DNA of 50,063 nucleotides from an uncultured Bacteroidales bacterium (GCA_937901025.1 CALCGR010000125.1:1-50063), one strand, 5' to 3'. Positions 41,125 to 48,945 are shown, counted from the stretch's first letter. Program-made: numbers and translations. The notes: generated from the sequence alone by a model not told the origin.

Positions 41125-41225
41125 GAATAAGTTTGTGAGATGAATTATAGGCCAATGTTATGTGGGATACTCAAGTAAAACGTTATGATTGCGTAGTTAA
41201 AACGGGACCATAGTAGGTTTCTCTG

Positions 41226-41261
41226 TCGCTGCTATTGAAAAATAGTAGCGATTTTTTTTTT
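41226..41261 (+). terminator. Rho-independent terminator after DUF262-HEPN
   Basis: TCGCTGCTATT and AATAGTAGCGA form an 11-bp stem around GAAA, followed by ten T. A near-identical hairpin recurs at 45378. Between it and gmd are short direct repeats of TTCGTACGAAAATGAAAG (41270-41326). Confidence 0.85.
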
Positions 41262-41343
41262 GCATAAATTCGTACGAAAATGAAAGAAATTCGTACGAAA
41301 GTGAAAGATTTTCGTACAAAAGTGAAAATCTTTTGCATTTTTA

Positions 41344-41375
41344 TTGCATTTTTCGATTTTTTTCCTTACCTTTGC
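41344..41375 (+). promoter_or_regulatory. Promoter of gmd, overlapping a hairpin
   Basis: -33 TTGC (41344-41347), -7 TACCTTTGC (41367-41375), spacer 19. The -7 box is also the left arm of CCTTTGC-AGCC-GCAAAGG followed by six T (41369-41391), which would be a terminator if read through from upstream. The same 29 bases occur at 47782. Confidence 0.7.
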
Positions 41376-41420
41376 AGCCGCAAAGGTTTTTTATTCGCAA
41401 CATAATAAGATTAACATACA

Positions 41421-42509
41421 ATGAAAACAGCACTGATTACCGGAATTACGGGACAGGACGGGTCGTATTTGGCCGAGTTCCTGCTGAGTAAGAATTATGA
41501 AGTACACGGAATCATCCGTCGCAGCAGCGTGGATTACCGCGAACGTATCGCCCACCTGGAGGGTACGCCCCATTTCCATCTCCATTACGGAGATATGTCG
41601 GACTCGATGGGCCTCGTACAAGTCGTAGGCAAAGTCCGCCCGGACGAGATTTATAACCTCGCGGCGCAAAGCCACGTACAGGTTTCCTTCGATGCCCCGG
41701 AATATACGGCGAACTGCGACGCGACGGGCGTGCTGCGCATCTTGGAAGCCGTGCGCCAGAACGGATTAGAGAAGACTTGCCGCATCTACCAAGCCTCCAC
41801 CTCCGAGCTCTACGGGAAAGTAGAGGAGGTGCCGCAAAGCGAGACCACGCCCTTCCATCCCTATAGCCCCTATGCGGTAGCGAAGCTGTACGGTTACTGG
41901 ATTGTCAAGGAGTACCGCGAAGCGTACGGGATGTTCTGCTGCTCGGGAATCCTGTTTAACCACGAGTCGGAGCGACGCGGAGAGACGTTCGTGACGAGGA
42001 AAATCACCCTCGCCGCGGCGCGAATTAAGCAAGGGAAACAGGATAAACTGTACTTAGGTAACCTCTCGTCGCTGCGCGACTGGGGGTACGCGAAGGATTA
42101 TGTGGAGTGCATGTGGTTGATATTGCAAAATAAGACCCCGGAGGACTTCGTGATTGCGACCGGGGTACAGCACTCCGTGCGCGAGTTCTGCGAACTGGCA
42201 TTCCACTATGTCGGGATTGAACTGCGCTGGGAAGGCGAGGGCGCGAACGAGAAGGGTATCGATAAAGCGACCGGTAAGGTACTCGTAGAGGTCAGCCCGG
42301 ATTTCTATCGTCCTACGGACGTGGTGAACCTCTGGGGTGACCCGAGTAAGGCGAAGCGTGAGCTTGGGTGGAATCCGAATAAGACGAGTTTCGAGCAACT
42401 CGTGAAACTCATGGTCGATAGCGATATGGAAAAGGTTCGCAACGAGGTCATCCTCGGGCATGCAAGGACAAACTTAGCAGAATTTCTTGAAAAAGGTATA
42501 GTAAAATAA
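41421..42509 (+). CDS. gmd: GDP-mannose 4,6-dehydratase
   Basis: 362 aa, the expected length. MKTALITGITGQDGSYLAEF has the NAD(P)-binding GxxGxxG; SSVDYRERIAHLEG, AAQSHVQVSFDAPEYTANCD and the active-site PYSPYAVAKLYGYWIVKEYR (YxxxK) are diagnostic, as is ILFNHESERRGETFVTRKIT. It converts GDP-mannose to GDP-4-keto-6-deoxymannose, first step to GDP-L-fucose, colitose or perosamine. The downstream fcl gene selects GDP-L-fucose. GC content is high compared with the defence cassette upstream. Confidence 0.95.
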   Translation: MKTALITGITGQDGSYLAEFLLSKNYEVHGIIRRSSVDYRERIAHLEGTPHFHLHYGDMSDSMGLVQVVGKVRPDEIYNLAAQSHVQVSFDAPEYTANCDATGVLRILEAVRQNGLEKTCRIYQASTSELYGKVEEVPQSETTPFHPYSPYAVAKLYGYWIVKEYREAYGMFCCSGILFNHESERRGETFVTRKITLAAARIKQGKQDKLYLGNLSSLRDWGYAKDYVECMWLILQNKTPEDFVIATGVQHSVREFCELAFHYVGIELRWEGEGANEKGIDKATGKVLVEVSPDFYRPTDVVNLWGDPSKAKRELGWNPNKTSFEQLVKLMVDSDMEKVRNEVILGHARTNLAEFLEKGIVK

Positions 42510-42510
42510 A

Positions 42511-42552
42511 GACCCTAACCCCGGCCCTTTCCCTCATAGGGCAAGGGAGGGA
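42511..42552 (-). repeat. Palindromic element B between gmd and DUF559 gene
   Basis: Reverse-oriented copy: on the minus strand it reads CCCTCCCTTGCCCTATGAGG and ends GGGGTTAGGGTC, closest to the six-copy consensus. It lies two bases after the gmd stop, outside any coding sequence. Confidence 0.8.
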
Positions 42553-42558
42553 TAGAAT

Positions 42559-42930
42559 ATGAGATATAAGTATTCTACATCGCCGGATAGGTACGGAATG
42601 CTTAGGGTATATGCCCGCGAGAATCGTGCCAATATGACTTTAGCCGAGAGTGTTCTTTGGGAGCAAATCCGTGGGCGTAAATTAGGATATACATTTTTGC
42701 GACAATATCCAATTCTAGATTATATAGTTGATTTTATTTGTAGAGAAAAGGATTTGGTGATAGAAGTTGATGGTGCCTACCACTGTGAGCGCGATCAAGC
42801 CACGGAGGATGCAATTCGGCAGCACCACCTTGAAGCGAAAGGCTTGCGGGTCGTCCGATTTACAAATAAAGAGGTGCTATACAATACAGACCACGTGATT
42901 GAAACAATTAAACAACAGTTAAAAGATTAA
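42559..42930 (+). CDS. DUF559 endonuclease-like protein (Vsr-related)
   Basis: 123 aa. The family pattern is plain: ENRANMTLAESVLWEQIRGR, KLGYTFLRQYPILDYIVDFI, then DLVIEVDGAYH with E-x-D-G-x-x-H, and LEAKGLRVVRFTNKEVLYN. DUF559 proteins are restriction-endonuclease-fold proteins related to Vsr mismatch nucleases; their role is not settled. It sits between two GDP-fucose genes in the same orientation, with element B right before and inside the next gene, so it may be a passenger. Confidence 0.85.
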   Translation: MRYKYSTSPDRYGMLRVYARENRANMTLAESVLWEQIRGRKLGYTFLRQYPILDYIVDFICREKDLVIEVDGAYHCERDQATEDAIRQHHLEAKGLRVVRFTNKEVLYNTDHVIETIKQQLKD

Positions 42931-42942
42931 TTTATAAAGCAT

Positions 42943-43992
42943 ATGAATACAAATCAAAGCAACTTGATTAACACTGCTTCTACCTCCTTTCCTTTTGAGG
43001 GGAAGGACGGGTTAGAGGCTACTCCCTGCCCTATGAGGGAAGGGACGGGGATGGGTCTTGACGCAAAGATATATGTCGCCGGGCACCGCGGAATGGTGGG
43101 GTCGGCGATTGTGCGCGAGTTGAAGCGCCAGGGGTACAACAATATTATTACCCGCACGCATGCGGAGTTGGATTTGACGCGGCAAGCGGATGTGGAGGCC
43201 TTCTTCGCGGCTGAGAAGCCGGAATACGTGTTCCTCGCCGCGGCGAAAGTCGGCGGTATTGTCGCTAACCAGAATGCCCTCGCGGATTTTATGTACCAGA
43301 ATATGATCCTCGAGATGAACGTCATCCACGCGGCGTGGAAGAACGGCTGCAAGAAACTCGAGTTCCTCGGTTCCAGTTGCATCTATCCCCGCATGGCGCC
43401 CCAGCCGATGACGGAGGACTGTCTGCTCACCGGTGCGCTCGAAAAAACCAACGAGGCGTATGCGCTCGCGAAAATCAGCGGCCTCAAGTACTGCGAGTTC
43501 CTCAATAAGCAATATGGTACGGACTATATTTCCGTCATGCCCACGAACCTGTATGGCCCGAACGACAACTACCATCCCGAGCACAGCCACGTACTGCCGG
43601 CGCTCATCCGCCGTTTCCATGAGGCGAAGGTCGCGAAGGCGCCGTCCGTTACCTGTTGGGGCGACGGGAGTCCGCTGCGCGAGTTCCTGTATGTGGATGA
43701 TCTTGCGAATTTGTGCGTGTTCTTGATGAATAACTATTCCGGTGACGAGACCGTCAATGCCGGGACGGGGAAAGAGTTAACCATTAAAGCGCTGACGGAA
43801 TTGGTGGCGAAAGTGGTTGGCTATGAAGGACGGATAGAGTGGGATACCACCCGTCCGAACGGCACCCCGCGCAAGTTGCTGGATGTCAGTAAGGCCACGA
43901 AACTCGGGTGGACGTATAAGACCGAACTCGAGGAGGGAATTCGCTTAGCCTATGAGGATTTTCTCAATAATCCTATGCGCGCAGAGAGATAG
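42943..43992 (+). CDS. fcl: GDP-L-fucose synthase
   Basis: 349 aa. From residue 41 on it is a standard GDP-4-keto-6-deoxymannose epimerase/reductase: KIYVAGHRGMVGSAIVRELK, FLGSSCIYPRMAPQPM, EAYALAKISGLKYCEF (YxxxK) and MPTNLYGPNDNYHPEHSHVL. It makes GDP-L-fucose with NADPH. The first 40 residues (MNTNQSNLINTASTSFPFEG...) are not part of the family; bases 42981-43058 are two tandem copies of element B read through in frame. An ATG downstream of the insert (43051, MGLDAKIYV) could be the functional start, so N-terminal extension or internal initiation are both possible. Confidence 0.9.
   Translation: MNTNQSNLINTASTSFPFEGKDGLEATPCPMREGTGMGLDAKIYVAGHRGMVGSAIVRELKRQGYNNIITRTHAELDLTRQADVEAFFAAEKPEYVFLAAAKVGGIVANQNALADFMYQNMILEMNVIHAAWKNGCKKLEFLGSSCIYPRMAPQPMTEDCLLTGALEKTNEAYALAKISGLKYCEFLNKQYGTDYISVMPTNLYGPNDNYHPEHSHVLPALIRRFHEAKVAKAPSVTCWGDGSPLREFLYVDDLANLCVFLMNNYSGDETVNAGTGKELTIKALTELVAKVVGYEGRIEWDTTRPNGTPRKLLDVSKATKLGWTYKTELEEGIRLAYEDFLNNPMRAER
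42981..43058 (+). repeat. Palindromic element B, tandem pair in fcl N-terminus
   Basis: Two diverged copies: CCTCCTTTCCTTTTGAGGGG... (42983 on) and CTCCCTGCCCTATGAGGGAA... (43022 on). They are read in different frames from each other and from the wecE copies, so the element tolerates more than one reading frame. Confidence 0.75.
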
Positions 43993-44229
43993 GAGGGTGT
44001 TTTAGTTGGAGAAGTGGCATATGCTGAAGAAGTAATGACCCTTTGCAATTCATAATCTCGCAATTATTATTTACAAGGATTTAAAGCCATATCGTCTTGG
44101 CTTCTGAATTCTATAATGAGGAGGATTATATATTTAATTATAAGGAGTTCGTGAAGTTTAGGAAGGGGTAGGGGCAGTGATGTATGATGTATGACTTTTT
44201 ACGGGTTGGAGGAAAAGCTTTTATGGGGA

Positions 44230-44480
44230 GGAGGAAATCCTTTTATCGGTATAAGGATTGAGGATATTTCTTATAGGTTGGAGGAAATAGGATTGAGGAA
44301 ATAGGATTGAGGAAATATCTTATAGGTTGGAGGATTGAGGATTGAGGAAATATCTTATAGGTTGGAGGAAATAGGATTGAGGAAATAGGATTGAGGAAAT
44401 TTCTTATAGGTAGGAGGAATGAGGAATGAGGAATGAGGAATGAGGAAATTTCTTATAGGAATGAAGAAATAGGAATTGTT
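44230..44480 (+). repeat. GAGGAAATA-type minisatellite upstream of four-helix gene
   Basis: Irregular tandem repeats of AGGATTGAGGAAATA and TCTTATAGGTTGGAGG units, ending in four copies of GGAATGA. With 43993-44229 (no recognisable feature) they form the 488-base gap after fcl. Similar repeats resume after the gene at 44850. Confidence 0.9.
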
Positions 44481-44849
44481 ATGGAATATAGTAAGAAAAA
44501 CGTGTTGGAGCAGAAATGTATGGACTTTGCGGTTGAAGTGGTAAAGTTATATAAACTTATCAATAAGACCCAAAAGGAATACAAATTGGCGGATCAAATG
44601 ATGCGAGCAGGGACCGCGATAGGGGCTTCGTACGGAGAGGCGCAGTTTGCAGAGTCCGATTCTGACTATGTCCATAAATTAAAAGTCGCTATGAAAGAGT
44701 GCCATGAGGTGATATATTGGCTAGAACTTATGGTAAAAGCACAAATTGTGCCCGTAGAGAAGTATTGCCAGCTGTACGATGTGGCAAATGAAATACAGGT
44801 TATGATGATGTCGGCGGTGAAGACGGTGTTAAATAAGGGGAAGAAATAG
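44481..44849 (+). CDS. Four-helix-bundle protein (23S rRNA IVS/S23-type)
   Basis: 122 aa from MEYSKKNVLEQKCMDFAVEV. The sequence follows the family: FAVEVVKLYKLINKTQKEYK, QMMRAGTAIGASYGEAQFAE, DYVHKLKVAMKECHEVIYWL. These small proteins are encoded in rRNA intervening sequences or scattered in Bacteroidetes genomes within repetitive DNA; function unknown. A longer frame from 44433 is translated from the minisatellite and rejected. It is embedded in repeats on both sides, suggesting it moves or is copied with them. Confidence 0.85.
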   Translation: MEYSKKNVLEQKCMDFAVEVVKLYKLINKTQKEYKLADQMMRAGTAIGASYGEAQFAESDSDYVHKLKVAMKECHEVIYWLELMVKAQIVPVEKYCQLYDVANEIQVMMMSAVKTVLNKGKK

Positions 44850-44955
44850 GATTTAGGAATAAGGAATGAGGATATATTTAAAGGTATAAGGAAATAGGAT
44901 TGAGGATTGAGGATTGAGGATTTTTTTTATGAGTAGGAGGATTGAGGACCTTGTA
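44850..44955 (+). repeat. GAGGATTGAGG minisatellite downstream of four-helix gene
   Basis: Continuation of the same repeat family after the gene stop: AGGAATGAGGATATAT, AGGATTGAGGATTGAGG and similar, ending at a T8 run and GGAGGATTGAGG. Confidence 0.8.
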
Positions 44956-45010
44956 GATAAACGGAGTTCTATTGGGCTAGTAAAAAAAACAGAATAAAAT
45001 TATTAAACAT

Positions 45011-45337
45011 ATGACAGATTTAATTACGATGAGCGACGCACTTCGAGTGCGCAATATGATGCGAGACCAAATTATCGCAGAGCATCTGGAAAATCGCTTT
45101 TCAAGTCATGATTTTATAGAGAAATATTGCACCATATGTGAAAGGACATATGTTAGATGGTTACATAGTTATACCGGTAGGGGGAACGCAATCCAAACGG
45201 TTCATAGTCGAATAGGGCGATTTATGAGTGTGCATCATCGCGACTTAAATATCGCAGAGACAGGCCGTTCTGATAGCGAATGTTTTCACGGAACAATAGA
45301 TAGACCTATGTGGTGGCGGTTTACGGATTTGTCGTGA
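45011..45337 (+). CDS. Small hypothetical protein
   Basis: 108 aa: MTDLITMSDALRVRNMMRDQ, then SHDFIEKYCTICERTYVRWL and a C-terminal CFHGTIDRPMWWRFTDLS. Not recognised. The basic, helical N-terminal half with TYVRWLHSY could bind nucleic acid. A terminator follows 41 bases after the stop, supporting a real transcription unit of one gene. Confidence 0.45.
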   Translation: MTDLITMSDALRVRNMMRDQIIAEHLENRFSSHDFIEKYCTICERTYVRWLHSYTGRGNAIQTVHSRIGRFMSVHHRDLNIAETGRSDSECFHGTIDRPMWWRFTDLS

Positions 45338-45377
45338 TATTGACAACCTGAAAACGGATCATATTAGGTACCCTCAA

Positions 45378-45411
45378 TCGCTGCTATTGAAAAATGGTGG
45401 CGATTTTTTTT
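45378..45411 (+). terminator. Rho-independent terminator
   Basis: TCGCTGCTATT and AATGGTGGCGA pair (G-T pairs included) around GAAA, then eight T. It is a sibling of the terminator at 41226 and shares the ATTGAAAAAT centre. Confidence 0.85.
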
Positions 45412-45418
45412 GCTGTAG

Positions 45419-45463
45419 CCCCATTGATTAAGAGTCAATGGGTCTAGGGTGGGGACCGACGCA
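45419..45463. other. Two adjacent hairpins of unknown role
   Basis: CCCATTGA-TTAAGAG-TCAATGGG (45421-45443) and ACGCATT-ACG-AATGCGT (45458-45474 region) are perfect inverted repeats in the gap before the AAA ATPase gene. The first resembles a tRNA arm with a 7-base loop, but no tRNA can be built around it. Confidence 0.4.
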
Positions 45464-45561
45464 TTACGAATGCGTAAATCTACCAACGCATCCGCTTATG
45501 AGCAAAAAATGGATTTTTGGAGTGCAAAATGGCGCATTTTTGCTGTAAATAATAAAAAAAA

Positions 45562-45594
45562 TTTGGTGATGTCATTTTTTTTTTATATCTTTGC
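45562..45594 (+). promoter_or_regulatory. Promoter of the AAA ATPase/partner pair
   Basis: -33 TTTGG (45562-45566), -7 TATCTTTGC (45586-45594), spacer 19; the ATG is 27 bases downstream. The sequence resembles the glycosyltransferase promoter at 24793. Confidence 0.8.
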
Positions 45595-45621
45595 GGCAAA
45601 AATCAGATAAAATAGTTATTT

Positions 45622-46929
45622 ATGAATAAGTACATCTTTTCTTTGAAGGCTTTTAGGGCTATCAAATCGGCGAACATTGACTTAAATGGGATAACCGTAC
45701 TCGCCGGTGAAAATGGCAGCGGTAAAAGTACATTAACGAGGACATTATTTTATCTTATTGACGCAATCTCAAACTATGAAAGATATGTGTTTGCCAATTA
45801 TAAGGGGCAGATGCGGCGTTTGTTCCGCCAATTAGAGATGGCTGTGCGCGAAGTGTCTATGTTCTCACACGGCATTGAGAGTTTCGAACTGCAAAAGTAT
45901 TTCTCAAAATTAGACTTTGATAATCGTACGCTGAATGAAGTAGATGAGATTAAATATATGTGCCGTGACGTTGTTATACGTTGTGCCGGTGTATTGGAAA
46001 AATATTTTCATTCTCATGCTAATCAGCGTCTCAGAATTGCGCGATTATTAACGTACATCAGTATGGATCCTGATAAGCCATTCGATTCGCAAGCGTTTAT
46101 TGCTTCTTATATGGCAATGGTACAGCAAATATACGATGAATTTCAAGGTAAACTTCTGCGTCGTGATATCAATGCACTCTTTGAGTTGATAAATACAAAA
46201 TATGAAATTCGATTATCTCCGGAGAATGTTCAAATTAGCGAAAATGATGTGAATGTTTTTGGAACCAAACAGGTAGGAAATCTCTTTAATATTCAACGTG
46301 CGATTTATGTGGATACTCCGATGGCGTTGTGTAATGAAGTTGATGATAATCCCTTGTGGAAATATTTTAATAGCCTCATTTCTCAAAAGCGAAGTGTCGA
46401 ATTATCCACGTCGCAAAAGAAAATGAAGTTGTACATTCAACGCATTATGCATGGTTCCGTGGAGATGAAAGAGGACATATTTGACGACGAATTACATTAT
46501 ATAAGGGAAGATAATTTGGACATACCTATTACGCAAGCGGCTACCGGTATAAGATCATTTGCCTATATTTTACGTCTGTTGGAGAACGGTTTCTTAGATG
46601 ATTCCACACTGTTGATTATTGACGAACCGGAAGCCCATTTACATCCCCAATGGGTTGTCGAATTTGCTCGTGTTTTGGTTCTGCTTAATAAGGAGTTGGG
46701 TGTAAAGATATTAATCGCCAGCCATAACCCGGATATGGTTGCCGCCATCCAAACGATTGCTACTACAGAAGGCTTGTTGGATGACATAACCTTCTATCAA
46801 GCAATCGCTTCTGATGATTTTACGTATACCTATAAAAATTGCGGAAGCGAAATCGGCGACATCTTTAATTCTTTTAACATCGCGTTAGACCGTATTCAAT
46901 ATTATGGTAATGGAAAAGTGGGTAATTAA
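45622..46929 (+). CDS. AAA_21-type ATPase, putative defence ATPase
   Basis: 435 aa. KAFRAIKSANIDLNGITVLA is the first strand, Walker A GENGSGKST (29-37), Walker B LLIIDEPEAHLHPQW and switch histidine in ILIASHNPDM; ITQAATGIRSFAYILRLL holds the ABC-like signature. The helical insertion between about 60 and 270 is specific to this protein. Similar lone ATPases act in Septu-, Gabija- or PARIS-like systems with an adjacent effector. The next gene overlaps by 26 bases and is its likely partner. Confidence 0.8.
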   Translation: MNKYIFSLKAFRAIKSANIDLNGITVLAGENGSGKSTLTRTLFYLIDAISNYERYVFANYKGQMRRLFRQLEMAVREVSMFSHGIESFELQKYFSKLDFDNRTLNEVDEIKYMCRDVVIRCAGVLEKYFHSHANQRLRIARLLTYISMDPDKPFDSQAFIASYMAMVQQIYDEFQGKLLRRDINALFELINTKYEIRLSPENVQISENDVNVFGTKQVGNLFNIQRAIYVDTPMALCNEVDDNPLWKYFNSLISQKRSVELSTSQKKMKLYIQRIMHGSVEMKEDIFDDELHYIREDNLDIPITQAATGIRSFAYILRLLENGFLDDSTLLIIDEPEAHLHPQWVVEFARVLVLLNKELGVKILIASHNPDMVAAIQTIATTEGLLDDITFYQAIASDDFTYTYKNCGSEIGDIFNSFNIALDRIQYYGNGKVGN

Positions 46930-47743
46930 TAACGATATTGTCTCTCGTCATGCCATAGGGAAATCGCATTTGAGTACTTTGCGTGCCATTTCTTTGCGGG
47001 ACTATGCATCTAAAGATTATTTCCCCGAACCGCCACAAATCAATGCTCTCGATTTGGATGAATACGAGCGCTCACAAACGAGTGGCAGAATGCAACCATC
47101 GTGCACCGGTGATAGCATTATTGGAATAGCCAAAAATTATGATAGACATAAGGGTTTTCTATCACCATCATTGCTTTTTATTGAACTGAGGATGAATTAT
47201 ACTCATGGAGATGCAGTCTCTTTAACTGAGTTGCAAAAAAAAGTTGCTCATTCCATTGAACTGGTTTGTGACGGCACGTGCCTGCTGCATAATAAGTACT
47301 ATTTCGTTTTTACAGATACCGTTGCTCCCCAAGTCAAATATCTCATTTCCCAAAGGATACGGCAACAGGGGAGATTTAAAGATTATGTTGCGGTTTCAGT
47401 AACGGAAATGAGGAGCATATTAATAGATCCTTCAACAATTCCCTATATCCCAAAGAATTCTAAAGAAAGTATCGAAAAATCGCTTCTGCCACTATTTGTC
47501 GGGATTTCAAAATGGCAAGTTGATAAAATATCCAAGCAATTAGATCAGTGGACAAAGATTTTACAATCTTATGCCAAAACTTATGATATCCAAGAGGTTG
47601 AATACCTGTTAAGCGTATTGGAGCCTATTCTCACTCAGTTATATGCCAATGCTTCGTTCCTGCTGCTCTGCGCTGATGAACAAATCTTATTAGAATTGCA
47701 GGGAGAGGAAATCCGTCGTTTTGCTAATTATGTGCCTAAATAA
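46904..47743 (+). CDS. Hypothetical partner of the AAA ATPase
   Basis: 279 aa, no recognised family. It opens VINNDIVSRHAIGKSHLSTL, has a central SPSLLFIELRMNYTHGD and FVFTDTVAPQVKYLISQRIR, and a helical C-terminal third. No nuclease motif is certain, although strand LLFIELR is compatible with a nuclease-type core. The 26-base overlap with the ATPase and the terminator 44 bases after its stop show a two-gene operon. An ATG 6 bases downstream (MEKWVI) is an alternative start. Confidence 0.55.
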   Translation: MVMEKWVINNDIVSRHAIGKSHLSTLRAISLRDYASKDYFPEPPQINALDLDEYERSQTSGRMQPSCTGDSIIGIAKNYDRHKGFLSPSLLFIELRMNYTHGDAVSLTELQKKVAHSIELVCDGTCLLHNKYYFVFTDTVAPQVKYLISQRIRQQGRFKDYVAVSVTEMRSILIDPSTIPYIPKNSKESIEKSLLPLFVGISKWQVDKISKQLDQWTKILQSYAKTYDIQEVEYLLSVLEPILTQLYANASFLLLCADEQILLELQGEEIRRFANYVPK

Positions 47744-47786
47744 AGGAGTCGGATACTTCTAACAGATCAATCAAAAAAAATCCTTA

Positions 47787-47810
47787 CCTTTGCAGCCGCA
47801 AAGGTTTTTT
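47787..47810 (+). terminator. Terminator of the AAA pair
   Basis: CCTTTGC-AGCC-GCAAAGG, a perfect 7-bp stem, followed by six T. The same 29 bases (with preceding CCTTA) occur in the gmd promoter at 41364. Confidence 0.75.
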
Positions 47811-47847
47811 GTTAGTTTATGGAAATAAAATAGGGGAGAGTAGGGCC

Positions 47848-47878
47848 TAAAAAAAACGGGTAGGATTGCTCCTACCCG
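47848..47878 (-). terminator. Terminator of the lipocalin gene
   Basis: On the minus strand, CGGGTAGGA and TCCTACCCG form a perfect 9-bp stem around GCAA, then eight T. It lies 42 bases after the lipocalin stop codon. Confidence 0.9.
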
Positions 47879-47920
47879 CCCACTTAAAAATTAACAAACT
47901 CACTGAACGGCAGTCTCCTA

Positions 47921-48451
47921 CTACTTATGAAAATCCTGGTTAACCCAGAGCAGGAGATTGGTGTTATATCCCCGACGTTCAGCTTCTTCTAAAACCTTGG
48001 TTATCCACGCCCCGTCGGGGTCCGGAGTGCGGGAGAGTATCCATAAATACTTGTCATTACTGCCGCCCACGAGCGCAATCTGATAGTCCTTGTCCAGCAT
48101 AAGGACGCGGTAGTCGCTGTAGAACGGGCCGAAGAACGATACGCGCAGCATCGCGGGCTGCTCGGTGGTCTTCGCCTTACCGATGGAGGTCTTCCAGTCC
48201 TCGCCGGTCCAGCCGGTGTTCTCTACGCGCACCGTGCCGTCGCCGTTGAACGAGTACATTGCGGTGCAGTTGTCCAGTCCGCGCTCAAAGCGGTGATCGA
48301 ATCGCGCTATCTCGTACCACTGACCGGCGTATCGGTTGAGGTCCATGTACGGGATGGGGGTGTTGTCCACGTTCAGCGCTTTCGTGCAAGCGGTGAAGGG
48401 GAAGAGCAGGGCCACGAGGGCCAAGAGGGATTTGTGTTGAATCTTTTTCAT
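47921..48451 (-). CDS. blc: Lipocalin family lipoprotein (Blc-like)
   Basis: 176 aa. A signal peptide with lipobox LFPFTAC (Cys22) predicts a membrane-anchored lipoprotein. The lipocalin signature GQWYEIARFDHRFERGLDNC follows directly, then TVRVENTGW and YLWILSRTPD, as in bacterial Blc, which binds lysophospholipids or fatty acids at the outer membrane. Length agrees with Blc (177 aa in E. coli). It stands alone on the minus strand between two terminators, GC-rich, and looks like a host core gene at the edge of the island. Confidence 0.92.
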   Translation of the reverse strand: MKKIQHKSLLALVALLFPFTACTKALNVDNTPIPYMDLNRYAGQWYEIARFDHRFERGLDNCTAMYSFNGDGTVRVENTGWTGEDWKTSIGKAKTTEQPAMLRVSFFGPFYSDYRVLMLDKDYQIALVGGSNDKYLWILSRTPDPDGAWITKVLEEAERRGYNTNLLLWVNQDFHK

Positions 48452-48552
48452 TGTTGTAATGTTTTTGATTGTTAATACCTTGGGTTAATTGTTGTCGTCA
48501 ACCGGAGCGCGAGCGGTTGGGTCCTTACCGGCTATTAGCTCCGTTTGACCGA

Positions 48553-48600
48553 TAAAAAACAAACGCTGTGCCACAATTCGTGTCGGCACCGCAGTTTGTT
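48553..48600 (-). terminator. Long hairpin with T-run downstream of repeat R4
   Basis: AACAAAC-GCTGTGCC (48558-48572) pairs with GGCACCGC-A-GTTTGTT (48585-48600), a 15-bp stem with one mismatch and one bulge. On the minus strand it is followed by six T, so it would stop transcripts coming from repeat R4. An outer inverted pair, ACCGGCTAT (48527) and ATAGCCGGT (48635), encloses it. Confidence 0.65.
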
Positions 48601-48645
48601 AAGGTTATTTTCTATATAGTTATCGTTATTTTCGATAGCCGGTAT

Positions 48646-48945
48646 AGGACGCTCCGCTTTTCTCTTATCTCCCGCTCGCGCCAATAGGGCTATTCTTATC
48701 TCGTTTTACTCGAACGATTAGCCCTATCGTCGCTATTTCGCATATTTGCGCCATCGCAAATTGCCCCGGCTTTGCTTTATGCCCGGCTAAAGCACGGGCG
48801 GCCCGTCGACCAAGGCTCAGCACGATGCCAAAGTTCCACTTCGGCAGGGGTGCTCTTCGCCTCGTTCTCCTCAATTACGCATATTAGGCTAGCTTGAGCG
48901 TCGCACTGCTCAACGACGCTAATATATACGGGGTCGTTTGAGTAG
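48646..48945 (-). repeat. Structured repeat R, copy R4
   Basis: Minus-strand copy with the constant hairpin (48780-48798), the GCCGAAGT/ACTTTGGC stem identical to R2 and R3, the invariant CCTAATATGCGTAATTGAGG region, and a long distal variable hairpin: on the minus strand GATAGGGCTA pairs with TAGCCCTATT. Compared with R3 (GATAGGGTTA/TAACCCTAT) one T-A pair has become C-G. Together with the hairpin at 48553 it fills most of the 620-base gap between the lipocalin and lysR genes. Confidence 0.85.

Noticed and set aside
45419..45474. tRNA-like hairpins
   Set aside because: One arm has a 7-base loop, but no acceptor stem, T-loop consensus or complete cloverleaf can be built.
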